This document shows positions 1 to 12,779 of a stretch of 64,000 nucleotides of DNA, piece by piece. The notes under the pieces were generated by a model, which saw nothing but the letters and a program-made list of their open reading frames with translations, was not told the origin of the DNA and made no database searches. The stretch is from contig LLCB01000034.1 in assembly GCA_001414345.1 (NCBI GenBank), positions 124,001-188,000 on the forward strand, read 5' to 3'. This stretch comes from Hymenoscyphus infarciens. Its lineage: Eukaryota; Ascomycota; Leotiomycetes; Helotiales; Helotiaceae. How positions within the stretch are numbered: position 1 is the stretch's first letter; each line of letters opens with the position of its first letter. A program made the translations under genes and the position numbers.

Positions 1-555
1 AAGAGAGCTCTACTGGTATGCTGCTACCCCTCGCCATCGGTTTATGGGAATAGATTCTAATGGTACCTAGTAACGAGTATATCAGTCTCTTTCTTTAAAG
101 CGGTGGATAAGTCGCATTAAGAAATCTTATCAAATGTATTTCTCGCTTAATGGAAGTGGCAAAGATTGACTAAATCCTGAGTAGGCAACCAGACAGGCCA
201 TATTTTGCTTATTGTAAGCTGGTGTCTCGAGTAATGGTAGTTTGCGATGATCTCCCTTCGTTACACGCTTAGTCTTAATAGCGTAGTTGTTTACTAACTT
301 TTTCCCTTAAAAGGGAGGGAATAAGATCTAGAGCTTTCTCGTTTCCTTGGTTCACGTTGAGGTAGAGTAGCTAAACTATGAGAAAACAGAATATTACTCA
401 ACCAAACCCTTCGCAATTTCTTGGACTTTCTATGAGAATTTAATATTTTACGCTCCATCTCCAATCCAGAATTCAAATTGAAACATAATTTTGAAAGTGC
501 TCAGCATTTCAATTGTCAACTTCTAGCCATTCCAGCTCATCCTCCCACTCACGCC
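1..555. other. Intergenic, left edge
   Basis: No open frame here has recognisable protein similarity or exon structure. The part near position 555 should hold the 3' end of the minus-strand oxygenase transcript. Nothing else is supported. Confidence 0.5.
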
Positions 556-1551
556 TCAAAGCCCAGACACCCCAACCTCCTCCTTCTTAGCCTTCAGCGC
601 AGCAAAATTCCTCTCCATAGCCCTCCTCGTAAACTCCCTGCCCGTAACCATCTCATACTTCTTCCCCGGTCCCTGAATCTGCACATCCGTACACGGCTGA
701 TTGAAATACGCCATACTATATCGTTCCCCATAGTAATCAAGATTCGGATCACTCGGAGTCTTGACCCTATGAAAGGTACTCTTAAACCGATCATCGCTCC
801 AGGACATCAACAGATCGCCAATGTTACAAACAATCTCCCCCTCCTCAGGCTCAACCTTGGTCCACGTATCGCCTATTCCAAAGGCCGTAGAGACATCACG
901 CCCAGGACAGATTTCCAACCCCGATTGTCCCGGAGCTTGAAAGAGAAGCGTGAGGAAATCCCAATCCACATGCGCCCCCGCACGGTAATAATCCTTCGGC
1001 ACAGGACCATCCTTATCCACAGCAAAATAACGCAACAACCTCAACACAGTCTGCGTCTCCGCCCGCGAGACATCATGCGCCTTGACAAAATAGGCATCCG
1101 GGAATCCAAGTCCGCGTGCAAAACAAACCATAAGCATCTCACTAACCCCCTGACACTTCCTCATAAACCCCAAACTCCCCTCCTTGAACCCCTCTATCTC
1201 CTCTTCAGCGAGCCACTTCCCCTCCATCGCAGCCCCAAATTGCATCTGGTAGCTCTCCTTCTGATCTGGGTGGCCGGTCGAAGGACGGAACTGGGCGTGG
1301 GATTCCCACCCCGTGTTGGCGTGCGTAAAGGGGACTTTTGACTTGGTGGAAGAGGGGAGTGAGAAGAATTTCTGGGAGAGGGAGAATTGTTGCTGGATTT
1401 CGGCGGGGGTGATGGGGTGATTTGTGAGGACGAAGAAACCGTTTGTTTCGGCTGCTTTGAGGAGTTGGGTTGTGATTTCCGAGATGCGAGAGGGGAAGTT
1501 GTGGAGAGAGATTTTGGGGATGGTGCGGGAGGCGTATTTTGTTTCGGCCAT
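556..1551 (-). CDS. 2-oxoglutarate/Fe(II) dioxygenase, isopenicillin-N-synthase-like
   Basis: Single-exon gene of 331 residues, the usual length for this superfamily. The N-terminal third (about residues 10-115) is the DIOX_N half, with the segment NGFFVLTNHPI near residues 37-47. The C-terminal half is the double-stranded beta-helix. The iron ligands are visible as HVD (His194, Asp196) and the distal His261 in STFHRVKTP. The 2OG-binding RxS is RYS (Arg277, Ser279). All catalytic residues are present, so it should be active. Known relatives oxidise small molecules (antibiotic, gibberellin, flavonoid or amino-acid derived). The substrate cannot be read from the sequence. No biosynthetic cluster (PKS, NRPS, P450) lies beside it, so a standalone tailoring or detoxifying role is equally possible. 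ATG 1551 is chosen because the conserved domain starts directly after it. Confidence 0.9.
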   Translation of the reverse strand: MAETKYASRTIPKISLHNFPSRISEITTQLLKAAETNGFFVLTNHPITPAEIQQQFSLSQKFFSLPSSTKSKVPFTHANTGWESHAQFRPSTGHPDQKESYQMQFGAAMEGKWLAEEEIEGFKEGSLGFMRKCQGVSEMLMVCFARGLGFPDAYFVKAHDVSRAETQTVLRLLRYFAVDKDGPVPKDYYRAGAHVDWDFLTLLFQAPGQSGLEICPGRDVSTAFGIGDTWTKVEPEEGEIVCNIGDLLMSWSDDRFKSTFHRVKTPSDPNLDYYGERYSMAYFNQPCTDVQIQGPGKKYEMVTGREFTRRAMERNFAALKAKKEEVGVSGL

Positions 1552-2339
1552 GGTTTGTGGATTTTGAGTGTGGGTGTGGGTGTTGATTGTGAAAGGGAGG
1601 TGTCTTGAAGAGGTGTGAGGAGCTGCTTACTTTTCCAAGGTTTTCGAGTTTGAAATGTTGTTTGAGTGAGAAGTCATTGAGGTCAAAGTGAAATATATAT
1701 ATATTAATTTCTAGGTAAGCAGTTAGTACAAACCTCCCCACTATTTCTCACAGATGCTTACAGCAAATTTCCCCCAAACCGCCTAACACAAGCACGGTAA
1801 CTTCCCCCTCATTGATTTTTCTAGATGCATTCCCATCTGTCAAACCTCCGTATCAATGCTATCACCACTATCAGCGGCTCCCTCCGTTCTATTATTTTCA
1901 TTGTGATTGGACAATGGAAAGTGGGGTTAGTTATCAGATGCGATATTCCCCGCCCTCTGGGAGTTGGAGAGTGGCGAGGGCATCCCTCCGTTATCCTAAG
2001 AAGAGGTTTGTGGGGAAGTTAGTAAGGATTCAAAAAGAAACGGGGCATAGTGTGTACAGAGGGAGAGTTTCAGGTTTGGGTTGGGAGGAACTAGCGATCG
2101 TGAGAATGGTGTGCTCTTGAAGAAAAGATTATGGTGAGGGTTGGTTTTGATGGAGAGCTGGTGCAGAGAAAAAGGAACCAAATTCCCTTGCTGGCCACAC
2201 CTAACTTGTCAATTGCTTTTGTCTTATACAGTACATCAATTCATATCCCAGCATCAAGACCCTAGCGCCTTCAATGCCCTCCAATATATCATACCTCTCA
2301 ACTTCCCTCATATCCCCCCTCTCTCTCCAAAATCCCTCT
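1552..2339. other. Intergenic between oxygenase and TRAP-alpha genes
   Basis: This spacer holds the 5' flank of the oxygenase and the 3' flank of the next minus-strand gene. A short (AT)n run occurs around 1,693-1,705. Small frames here show no family similarity. Confidence 0.5.
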
Positions 2340-3308
2340 TTATTTCGTAGCAACCTTGGCCTTCGAAGCACCACTCTTAACCCTCTTCGCAGAAGGTCTG
2401 TTAAGATGACCCTCCGGAATCCAACTCTCATCATAAGCCTTCTGCGCCAAAGCCCCGGTAGTAACAGCCGGTCCATCCGCTCCAATGACAGAAACCTGGT
2501 CCTTAGGATCAACAGCTTTCTTGGTGCCCAAAGAGGAACGCTTTGCGCGCTCCCCGCCTTTGCCTCCGCGTTTGGTTTGTGGGAAGAGGGTCTCGATCCA
2601 GGTTTTATAGACGAAGTAAAGGGTTCCGCCGAATCCAGCTAGGAGGACGAGGTAGAGGAAGATACTGGAAAGAAATTAGTGATTGATTGAGTGGAAAGGG
2701 GAATGGAAAGTACGAACATTTGAGGATCGAAAATACTGGTTGCCGCTTCAACAACACTAACAGTCCCATTAAAAGCCTGAACCTGATACACCTCCCCAGC
2801 CTTACTCGTCACAACCGCAATAATATTAAGCTGCAAATCGGTAGGATGAAGATCCGTGGTAAAGGTAAAAGGAAGAGTCTGTTTCTCTCCCGCCGGAATC
2901 TCAACATCATATCTCGTACCAGTAATATTCCTGATAATCAAAGAGCTGGGATGGGCGCCAGGTGCCAATGGTTGGAGACTCGATAATGCGCCTCCAATGA
3001 CTGCGACTTGTACTGGTTCTTTCTCACTGTTGGTGAAATCAAGGAGTGCCTGTGTCGCGTGTCCATTGACCAGCTTTACGCCAAAGATTTCGGATTGCGG
3101 GAAGGAGGCGGAGACTGCGACGTTGAGATTGGGAGTTGCGGCTGGGACTTCGACTTTTTCCTCGACCTGGAGAGGGCATTGTTAGCTATTTTGAGCTATT
3201 TTGAAGCTATTGAAAAGGTGAAAGGAGGTAGCGTACTTCTGGAGCAGCGGCAACGCCGACTGCGCGGAGTGCGAGTAAAGCGAGGGCTGCATATCTGTAG
3301 ATTGCCAT
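2340..3308 (-). CDS. IRC22: Translocon-associated protein alpha subunit (TRAP-alpha / Irc22-like)
   Basis: Three exons read in the order 3308-3237, 3166-2718, 2664-2340, giving 281 residues. Introns are bounded by GTACGC...CCAG and GTTCGT...CCAG. The second donor was chosen because only it keeps the frame into the membrane segment. Exon 1 encodes a signal peptide (MAIYRYAALALLALRAVGVA). Exon 2 is the lumenal beta-sandwich domain, with the motif IIRNITGTRYDVEIPAG. Exon 3 begins with one transmembrane helix (IIFLYLVLLAGFGGTLYFVY), followed by a basic cytosolic tail. TRAP-alpha sits in the ER membrane next to the Sec61 channel and assists translocation of some secretory precursors; yeast Irc22 is its fungal counterpart. 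Identity rests on domain order and the TM/tail sequence. Confidence 0.88.
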
Positions 3309-3855
3309 GATGCCGGTTGGATTGGTCCTGAGAAATAGTCTTTCTGATACAAGTTTGGTTGGTGTTGAGGAAAATGTTCGCAGATGTTGCAATCTGGCTC
3401 TACTGAACTACTGAAGCACGCTAGCTGGCCAGCTACCCTGCAGCACATCGTCATAGGTTCCTCCACCCCACCCTTGGAGTGAATGAGCACCTTTTACACC
3501 CCAGGCCAGGACCCTCAACTGTTGGAGTGTTTCTTCACTACAACAAGAATTTACTAAACGTGAATGGATGTCTAATCTGTAAGATATTCAAGGTTAGCCA
3601 ATTGGCTGAAGAGAAATAACCATTTCAAAAGGAGTAGATATATGCAACCTCTCCATAAACCTCCACAGCTATCCGTTGCTCACTCCCAGGTCTCGAAGAA
3701 TGATAAAAACACCGTATAAAAGATATGAATGCGTCTTTGATAGTACAACGCTTTACATAAACTCCTGTACCTATTCTGTCTGACAATAGAGCCAAAGGGT
3801 CGCAATTTAGATAGTAGAGGTATGCAAGTAAGCCAAACTCCACCCAGAAATCCAT
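3309..3855. other. Intergenic between TRAP-alpha and the FMN oxidase
   Basis: This is the upstream region of the TRAP-alpha gene and the 3' flank of the FMN oxidase. No supported gene or repeat was seen. Confidence 0.5.
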
Positions 3856-5105
3856 TCATATCCTAGCCTTGGGTCTCCATTTCGCATATGGATGTTCCTC
3901 TCCATCAGGAATCAAATGATCCACAGCTCTAGTATTCAACAACCCGGGATGGACTTGCGAGAGATCAGTAACACCCATCATCCTCATCGTAGTTTCCAAT
4001 TCATCCTTCACGAATATTTGGCTGTCAGCAAAACCCGCCAACCCATCTTAGAAAAGGAGAACTTACTCTCAACCATCTTCTCCACCCCCTCCTGCCCATA
4101 ATTAAGCGCATACAAAAACCCCCTTCCAATGCCCACACTCTTCGCTCCCAGACACAACGCCTTGAATATATCGGTACCCCTCATGATTCCACCATCAACA
4201 AAAACATCCATCTTGTCAAAAACCTCAGGGCAACACTTTTGTAACTCCAACAGCACCAAAATAGTAGCCGGCGAAGTATCCAAACTCCTTCCTCCATGAT
4301 TACTCAAAATAATCCCCTCAACGCCCATCTCCAAAGCCTTCCTCGCATCCATAGCAGTCTGCACCCCCTTCAAAACAATCGGCAACTTCGTAGATCTTCG
4401 TAGCCAAGATAAATCCTCCCAAGATAAACTAGCATCAATATACTTACCCATTATCCTCCCGAGACTCCCTCCCTTCGCATCATTCTTCGCTCGTTGTCCA
4501 CTCATGGGTGTGCTAACAGATTCATCTGCCTGAACCCTTTCATCCGCCTCCCGTTTTCCGGGGACGGGAGCATCGACTGTGACGAAGATGGCTTTACAGC
4601 CTTGTTCTTCGACCTTTTTAAGGAGGGCTTCGCTTTTAGATCGGTCCTTGTCGACGTATAGTTGGAAGAAAATGGGTAGTTCATTTGTATCGAAATCCCC
4701 GTATTTCTCTGACCCACTGACGCTCTCGAAAATTTCTTGGATGGGGTATGAAGCAGATGTTGACACGCACTGAGGAACCCCGACTTTTTTACATCCACGA
4801 GCTAGAGCTTTCTCGCCCTCGGGGTGGACGAGTTTTGCCATTGAGGTTGGGGAGCAGAAGATTGGAACTCGCATTTTTTGGCCGAGCATTGAGGTGGTGG
4901 TGTCCACGTCTTTCACATTTACCAGTATTCGTGGTCGTAGTCCGATATCCGCATACGCTGTATTATTCCTCATTTTCGTATGTAAGTCTGTTGCGGCGGA
5001 GGAGTAGAATGCCCATGTCTTCGGAGTGAGAGTATTCCTGGCTACATCGAGGAAGTCGTGTGTGCTTATTAGGGATTCGAGGGGAGGTTTGGCATGCAGG
5101 GCCAT
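3856..5105 (-). CDS. FMN-dependent alpha-hydroxy-acid oxidase/dehydrogenase, 3' end in conflicting frame
   Basis: Exon 1 (5105-4067) encodes about 346 residues of an (S)-2-hydroxy-acid oxidase (glycolate/lactate oxidase, cytochrome-b2 core). Family residues are visible: Tyr34 in WAFYSS, QLY at 148-150, Lys246 in LKGV, catalytic His270 and Arg273 in SNHGGRS, Asp304 in DGGIMRG, and the phosphate-binding GIGRG. There is no N-terminal cytochrome b5 domain, so it is a soluble flavin enzyme oxidising L-2-hydroxy acids. A clear donor (GTAAGT, 4066) and acceptor (ACAG, ending 4022) bound a 45-nt intron. The conserved C-terminus (KDELETTMRMMG...AKWRPKAR, 4021-3856) continues one base out of frame. As sequenced, both spliced and unspliced mRNAs stop at 4008. 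Cause: indel, sequencing error or unusual splicing. Confidence 0.85.
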
Positions 5106-5770
5106 TGCGAAGGTTGTTCGAGGGTTCGTCTATGAGGAATTATGGCTGAGGGATCCAGTATTCCGAGGACTTTCGAACAGAGTGCTTTCGGATTTGACGC
5201 GCGAAGGAGGATGAAATGCGAGGATAAGATGAAGAGTATTCTGTTGTAGCTTCATGTATTACTAGGTGACATTAGTGGGGTAGCATGGCAGAAGGAGGGG
5301 GAGGACTAACCTACTTTCTGGGCGGCCGGATGTTCTGAAGCGAATTAGGTAACGTCGTGAACTATGTCAATGTCCATATATTTTCTGCGGTATTTGTTTC
5401 GAGGTTTCTTGGACGGAAATGCTTCGAGTCATGGTTTCCTAGAGAAATGGTTAATTGGTCTTCCCGCGGTTTTAACTCCCATCTCACGGCAGGAAAAAGA
5501 GACAAGGGAGGGGATCAAGTGAAGTGATTTGCATTAAAAAGTAGATATTTAAGCTTGAGCTCCATCAAGTACACGGTGCTGGCTAACGTTGGTGGTTGTG
5601 TTGTATCATTGAAGTTCCTCGGGACAATTGGCAGCGAAACAGATAGGGGAATAGATGATTGTTTTTCCCTCCCGAGATATTTGTTTGTTGGTTTGCTCTC
5701 TAAATATTACTTCGACAATCAACTTTTAAAACAAAAATTCGGATTTCATAAAATGCCGTTCAAAAGTTTA
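5106..5770. other. Intergenic, border of the AT-rich island
   Basis: Upstream flank of the FMN oxidase with near-average composition. It becomes sharply AT-rich after about 5,770. No gene is supported; the 72-codon frame at 5,555-5,773 shows no family similarity. Confidence 0.5.
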
Positions 5771-6967
5771 TAAATTAAGCTTAGATAATATATTCTTAAA
5801 ACACTTTAATATAGATACTTCTAATTTAATTCTACTCTAATAATTAGTCTCTTTTATAAAGCTTATTTTTAAAATACTACTATATAGATATAGTTAATAA
5901 AACTTTAAAAGATTAATTACTATACTTACTAAAGAATATAGTTTAAAAGTAATTTAAAGTGATATTTTTAAGTATAATAAAGAAGATAAGAGAGTAAATT
6001 ACTAGTAATATACTACTTCTCTTATATATATTCTTAAATATTATAATCTTAATTATAAAGTTATTCTTCTTTCTACTATATTTTTAGTTATTCTTATATA
6101 CTTTTAGAAAAGCATCTAATTTATAGAAGTAATTTTAACTTTTTTAAAAACTTTATAATATTAAGTCTTACTTAAAATATACTATATTTCTTTATACTAG
6201 TAGTTTTTTACTAAGATTATTCTATCTTCGTTTATACTTTATACGTTTAATAAGAGTTAAGATAGTTAAGTTATTAAAGTTATTACTACTAGTATATAAA
6301 TTATTACTAAATTAGTAGAATATAAAGAAAGAGATATAGTTATCTTCTAATAGATCTTAAGATTAAAGTAGAGGTTATATAAGATTACTTAAATTCTTTA
6401 TTTTAGTTAGAAAGACTAATATTTTTTTAAAGACTTATTATTATTATTATTAATAATAATAATAGATAATAGATATTTATAAAGTTTTCTCTCTAGTCTT
6501 TCTCTATAAGAGATATATTAGATACTATATATAATAGTATAATAATCTTAGATAAGAAGCTAACTCGTTTAAAGACTTCTAACTATATACTTAGCTAGAC
6601 GTCCGAGTCTCTAGTTAGTTATATAATAGTTATACCTAGTATAGATATCTTTTATCTAAAGTTCTTTAACTTAAAGATATATAATAAATAGCTTATATCT
6701 AGTTCTATCTATAGTAGTTTATAGAGTAATCGGCTAATAGCTATAGTTTCTAGTATTAAAAGGCTATAAAAAGGAAATAAGAAAGAAAGGAAAATAAGGA
6801 AATAAGACGGTTTAATACTAGCCTCTTTATATAGTAGTTTATAAGATATTTAGCTAATAGCCGCGGTTTCTAGTATTATTAAAGAGCTATATACTCTCTT
6901 TACTTATAATCTTTATTCTAAGAGTTTAAATTATTAACTTAGCTAAGTACTTTATAACTCTCTCTAT

Positions 6968-7443
6968 TATAATAGCACGAAATATATATAACTATAGTAG
7001 AGGTATATAGAAGTACGTATAGTAGAATAACGTATATAGATACTAGATACTAATATAGAAGAAAACAATAACTATCTCTCTTCTATACTAAACATAAACG
7101 TCTATATATAAGAGGTTAGAAGCTACTAAGTTCTAATAATAATAATAACTAAGCTCTGTCTAATATAGCTAATACTAAATAATAAGAGCTAAAAAGCTAA
7201 ATATATAACCTCTAAACCTTTAGAAAGCTAAATATATAATATCTAAACCTTAATCCCTTCTATATATAAATATTAAATATTAATACCTTTAATACTTCGC
7301 TTATATAAGTATTAGTTATTTATAATCTTAGCCTTAGAGGTATTAGAAGTATTAGTAGTACTTAGAGGTATTAATAGTTTTACGAATACTAATAATTTAG
7401 AATAGTACTATTATATAATAATCTAAGATAGCGTGCTATTATA
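6968..7443 (-). repeat. 3' LTR of the Gypsy element (left copy)
   Basis: 476 bp, the same length as the right copy. It is preceded by TCTAT. Differences from the right copy are mostly C/T and G/A. Confidence 0.93.
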
Positions 7444-9200
7444 TCCTCTCTTCTTTAAAAAGACTTGTCTTAAGTCTTTAGTTATTAATTAGTATAGTAT
7501 TAGGTTAACTAGAGTATTATTTATTTCTTTATTATAAAGAATATAACTTATCTACTATTATAGTATCTAGTAGTTAGAGTAGAGTCGGTGGCTAGTAGTA
7601 TTATTATTTAAAAGCTAATCGCTCTTTATTTACTACTATATACTATATAATAATAGAATATAAATAGAAAAGAGGCTAATAATTAGCTATTAAGTAGAAA
7701 GCGGTATACTACTATAGAGTTATTATATTCTTACTATTATTATATATTATAATAGTAATTATTAAGTAATAAATAATAATCGTAAAGCGATAGCTATTAT
7801 TATAAGTAGTATATTAGTAGGTAACTTTTCTCTAATTCTAACTTCTCTTCTTCTTTTCTTATTATCTAAATCTAATAAATAGATAGAATACCTTCTAATT
7901 AGATATATCCTTATATACTAACTTGTTTCCTAGAATATATATACTTATTATATATATATATAAAAGTAAGTTCTTCTATTCTTAATTAGATCTAATTTAG
8001 AGCTAATCTAATATAGTAAAATGCCTTTTCTATGTCCTCTTAGTACGCTTCTAGCTAACTACTAAGTCTACTACGTTTAGTACCTTTAGGTAAAATCTTA
8101 GAATAGAGATTATATATATACTTTTAAGAAGCCGAAGTTGAAGAAGTATAGGTACTATATTAAGTAGAATACTATATATATCCTAGTAAGTTTAATCTTA
8201 AATATATACTAAATCCGTTCTAACTTAGGTAGTTATTATAGTTTATTAGAAAGGAGTTTAGTAAGCTTAAGTTTAAAGAGGAGAAGAAGGAGATTAAGAG
8301 GGCTACTAAGGCCTTAGATAAGGTATTAGTTATTACTAGTATAGAGGTACTAAAGAATAGTTTAGAGATATAGTTTACCTTCCTAGAGGAGACTTAGACG
8401 CTTTATACTAAGGTTACTATAAATATCTCTTACTTATTAGAGAGGTTTTAGTTACTAATATTTAATAGTTCTTATGTTATACTATAGAGAGTAGAACCTT
8501 CGTCTAAACCTAGGTTTAGATCCTCTTTAAAGCCTATCTAAAGAGTTTATAGATGTCTTCTCTAAAGCTAGTTATAAGAGATTACTAAGATAAGAAGCGT
8601 CCTTATAAGAAGGAGGTAGTAGAGAAAGAGCCGATTTAAGCTTCTTATGCTTAGAAGAGTAAAGAGGAGAATAATAAGTTAGAAAAAGAAGAGAAGGCGT
8701 AGGCTCTATTTTAGTAGTAACTCGGTCTTAGTTCTTTACTTTATTAATTTTAAACATTTTTACTAGTTAGTGTTTTATCTTAGGTTTTTATTATAAGTTC
8801 CTTATTAAGAGTAACTAGAATTAGAGAGTATTAATAGAGTTTTATAAATTAACTCTTTTATCTAATTCTTATCTAATTTCTATATATTAAGCTATTTAAA
8901 AAGATATTAGAGTAGTCTTAACTCTTCTAAATATTTAATATAAAAGTCTCTTAAATAATATAGTAAACCTTAAAAATTATTTATAAGATACTAAGTAAGA
9001 TCTAAATCATATCTAACTTATTTTACTTAATACTATAGCTATCTTTTAAAAAGTCTACTACTAAGTATTTCTTATACCTTCTATTCTTATATACTTTTAA
9101 TAATATCTAGTAAAGGCTCTAAAGCCTCTTATTCTAGTAAAGAGGTGTTTAAATCTTTTAAAAGTATATTAGAGATAAAAACATTATAAATTAATAAGCT
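7444..9200 (+). pseudogene. Accessory antisense ORF relic in the Gypsy 3' region
   Basis: Between the integrase end and the 3' LTR of the minus-strand Gypsy element lies about 1.75 kb. Its plus strand reads, at about 8,020-8,720, as a degraded protein: a start-like ATG at 8,021, a Lys/Tyr(Cys)-rich stretch (KKYRYYIK), and then a Lys/Glu-rich helix-like stretch (FSKLKFKEEKKEIKRA) in a second frame. The original may have been a cysteine-cluster plus coiled-coil protein carried antisense to gag-pol. Function unknown; RIP has put many stops in it. Confidence 0.35.
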
Positions 9201-10706
9201 TTTAAGAAGTTTTAGTCTATAGAAGTGTTTTATACGTTCTAGTATTTTAAAAGGTCTTATTTACTATTTAGTAAGCTTTTAGCTAGAATAATTTATCTTA
9301 AGATTCTTAGTAGATAAGTAGACTTTATCTCTAATATCTTAGTTAATAGCTCTTTAGTACTAATTTATACTATTCTCTATCTTTTTCTAAGCCTTACTTA
9401 TATTATCTTTAACTATCTCTTAAATAGAGTATATATATTAAGCTACTTTTACTATCTTATTATAGTTAAGTTATTTCTAGAGAATAGAAGTCTTTAGTAT
9501 ATTCTAGTCTTATAAAGTCTTTAGATTAAGTTCGAACTTAAGCTAATAAAGGGTTATACTAATAGATAAGTATAGAAGTGTTATTTATACTCTATCTATT
9601 AGAGAGATTAATTCGCTCTAGTTATCTTAATAGTAGGTTATAAAAGGCCTTAGTCTCTAATTAATATATTAGTTTATTATCTCTATTTATCTATCTATCT
9701 ATTTATAGTAGGTAGTACTAAGCTTAAGCTTAATACTAATTATTTAATAAAATTTAGTCTAAAATAATAATATAAATTAAAGTTCTTAATTAGACGTAAT
9801 CGATTTAGAGTAGTAGCTAAAATAGTAAATCTATTAAATAAAGAGTTTAGCTAGTCTTTTAGCGTTTATAGTTAAGTAATAGAGTATTAATACTAAATCC
9901 TTTCTAAGTTAGTTAATAAATACTAATATAATATTAAATTTATATTTATCTTTTAAGAATAATTTAAAGTCTATATATATAATATATTATATAAAAGAGG
10001 TAAATATAGATAGAGAGTAAAGAAAGCCTTATTACTTAGTTTATTAAAGATAAGAGTATTTATAAGCTTAATAATTCTTTATATACCTCTTATAGTCTAA
10101 AAACATTCTAGTCTAGTAGTAGTATTATACTAATAACTAGTATATCTTTTTTATACTTAGATAAGTACTAGATACTTAGTTATAGACTTCTTAGATTAGT
10201 TTTATATAGAGTTTAGTATTCTTTTTAATATAAAGTTAATTCTTAAAGAGTAGTAAATTATTTAATAAGAGGTAGTATCTATTTAGAAGTTTATAACGTT
10301 CTTTCTAAAAAGAGTATAGATTATCTTCTTTTAACTTCTAAATTATATTTAAACTTATTCTTAGAATAACGTCTAACTAAATTATATTAAGAGATATAAA
10401 CTATTCTTATAAAAAGGTCTAAGTAAGTTTAATATTAATTTAAGAGTCTAACTAATTAGATACTAAAAGAGTATATAAGTAGCTATTTACTTTAGCTTAA
10501 TTATAGGTTTTTAGGTCTTATTTATATTAGGTTAATATATCTACTTTTTAATTACTCTTCTTAGATATAAATCAGATCTAAAAGTTAAAGTCTAATAAAA
10601 ACTCTATCTATTAGACTTGTTTAGCTATAAGTAGCTTAGTTATTATAAAGTATTCTAATAATCTATAATCTAAATATATATTAATATACTTCTAATATAA
10701 TATAAG
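9201..10706 (-). pseudogene. Gypsy integrase relic (3' part of pol, left of insertion)
   Basis: Minus-strand reading gives a degraded zinc-binding and core region (about 9.4-10.4 kb). A recognisable integrase C-terminal motif (DKVYLSTKNLK, about 9,250-9,345) follows. It is separated from its reverse transcriptase by the inserted Copia element at 10,707-16,906. Confidence 0.75.
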
Positions 10707-10877
10707 TGTCGGTATAACTTAAGAGTAAGTAACTACTCGGAATAGTATACGTAGGAATATATAACCTTCTTACTTAAGAGCTACTTAAGTAGACATCGTA
10801 GCTAGCTTTACTCGGTATATACGAACGATAATATAACTCTTTTTATATTACTTTTATAACTATAAGTTATACTAACA
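10707..10877 (+). repeat. 5' LTR of the Copia element
   Basis: 171 bp, with TG...CA ends preserved (TGTCGGTATAAC ... GTTATACTAACA). Preceded by the TSD copy ATAAG. Confidence 0.94.
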
Positions 10878-12779
10878 CTCTTTAGTAGACGTATAGATTA
10901 GATACTTAGTTACTTTATATATTTCTACTATAGGTATACTTATATAAAAGTAAACTCGATATCACTAGTAGACTCCTCTTCTCTAATCGTAACTTCTTCT
11001 ACTGTTTAATAACTTCGATAATATACTATAAACGCTTCTTAAGATAGGAAGCGCTAATTACGAATACTAATCTCTTACTAACTTCCTATTATCTCTCGAG
11101 ATAATTTATACTCTCTAAGACACTTATTCACCTGAAACTCGATATCTCTTTTATCTATAATCTACTAAGTAAAGTATAAACGGACTTTCGATAACATCTA
11201 AATTTAATTTAAATAATAATAACACTTATAATATAATAAACTTACTAATATTAATTCTAACGACTTTAGAAGTCTTAACTTCGACACCGACTTCGGTACT
11301 AAAACAGGCTCTAAAGCTAGTACTAAAGCTAAAGTTAATATAGATAGAAGAGACGATTTTTACTACTAAAAGAGAAGAGGAGTACGCTAAAGAAGAGAAC
11401 GAAGATCTTCTTCTTTAGAACGAATTTTAAGTAGACTTTAAAGAATAGGATTAAGATAAATTTACTAAAATCTACCGATCTACTACTACTAAGTTATAAT
11501 AAACACTTTATAGAAGAGGTATATAAGTTAAGATAGATAAACATAAGATACTTATATCTTAAGTACTATATAATACTATTACTAAGGTTAACTAAACTAA
11601 GTAGTTAGATAAAGAATTAAAAGATATAGTATTAGAAGGAGCTAAGACTAAAGACTTTAGTTCCTATTATAAATATATAGTAGAATACGCTAAAAGATAA
11701 TAAAAGCTATAGTAATAATAACTATAACCTCTATAACCTCTATAACCTCTATAATAATAACCTCTAGCTAAAAATATTACTTAAAACACTTAATCTAAGA
11801 CGAAGACTAGAGACAAAGCTTTATAAGCCTCTACTATATAATAATAATAATAATAACTAATACCTTCGATAACCTTAATCTTACTAACTAAAAGGAAAGA
11901 CCTAAGCAATCTAGTATAACCTCTAATCTAACTATTAGGTCTACTAAAAGATAACTAGACCTTCTTCTTTATATCTTATTAATTTAGTAAAGATACTAGT
12001 AGTAACGATTTCGATAATGTCTCTAAGTATCTAGAATATAATTAGTAATAGAATAATTCTAGTAAAAGACTACTAGTACAAATAAATATAATATATTTCA
12101 AACTAGAGTTAACTTTACGAAATTTATAAAAGAGTTAAGACTACTCTTATATATTAAGTACTCTTATAAAAGTATAATAGAAAAGAAGATAACTTTATAA
12201 TTAAAGTTATAATATTTAAAGATATATATAAGAGAAGTAGAGTATTACTAATAATTTACTCTCTTACCTTCTCTACTATATTAAAAGGTAACGCTTTAAA
12301 TTACTTTTATACTATACTTTTTAATAAAAACAATAATTAATCTTTTAAAGTTTTATCTATATTTATATAATAATACTTTAAAGATAAACTTTATAAAAAA
12401 GGCTAATTATCTAAGTAGAATAATATCAATTTATAAGAGATAATTTAAGTATTTAGAGTATTAATATTATAGTCTTTTAAGAATATATTATTAAGACTTA
12501 ATTTACTAAGATTTTCTCTTCTTATAGATTTTTATACTAATAGTTAGTTTTCTAATAAGCTAATTTTAGTATATAAAAAGGTCTTAGATTATACTATTAT
12601 AATATTAATCTTATTCTAAGATCCTTTAATTTTTAATACTATTACTCTTCTATAAAGTTTAATCTAATCCTATATAAAAGTTTACTTAGAGACAGTTATA
12701 AACGAAACTATAATAACTAAAAGGCACTTCTATAAAAGTAGATAATATAGTAGTATAAATAAATTTAGTAGTATAGATT

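Noticed and set aside
478..1341. 287-codon open frame on the plus strand
   Set aside because: It is antisense to the well-supported 2OG oxygenase and has an Arg/His/Pro/Leu composition typical of a shadow frame.
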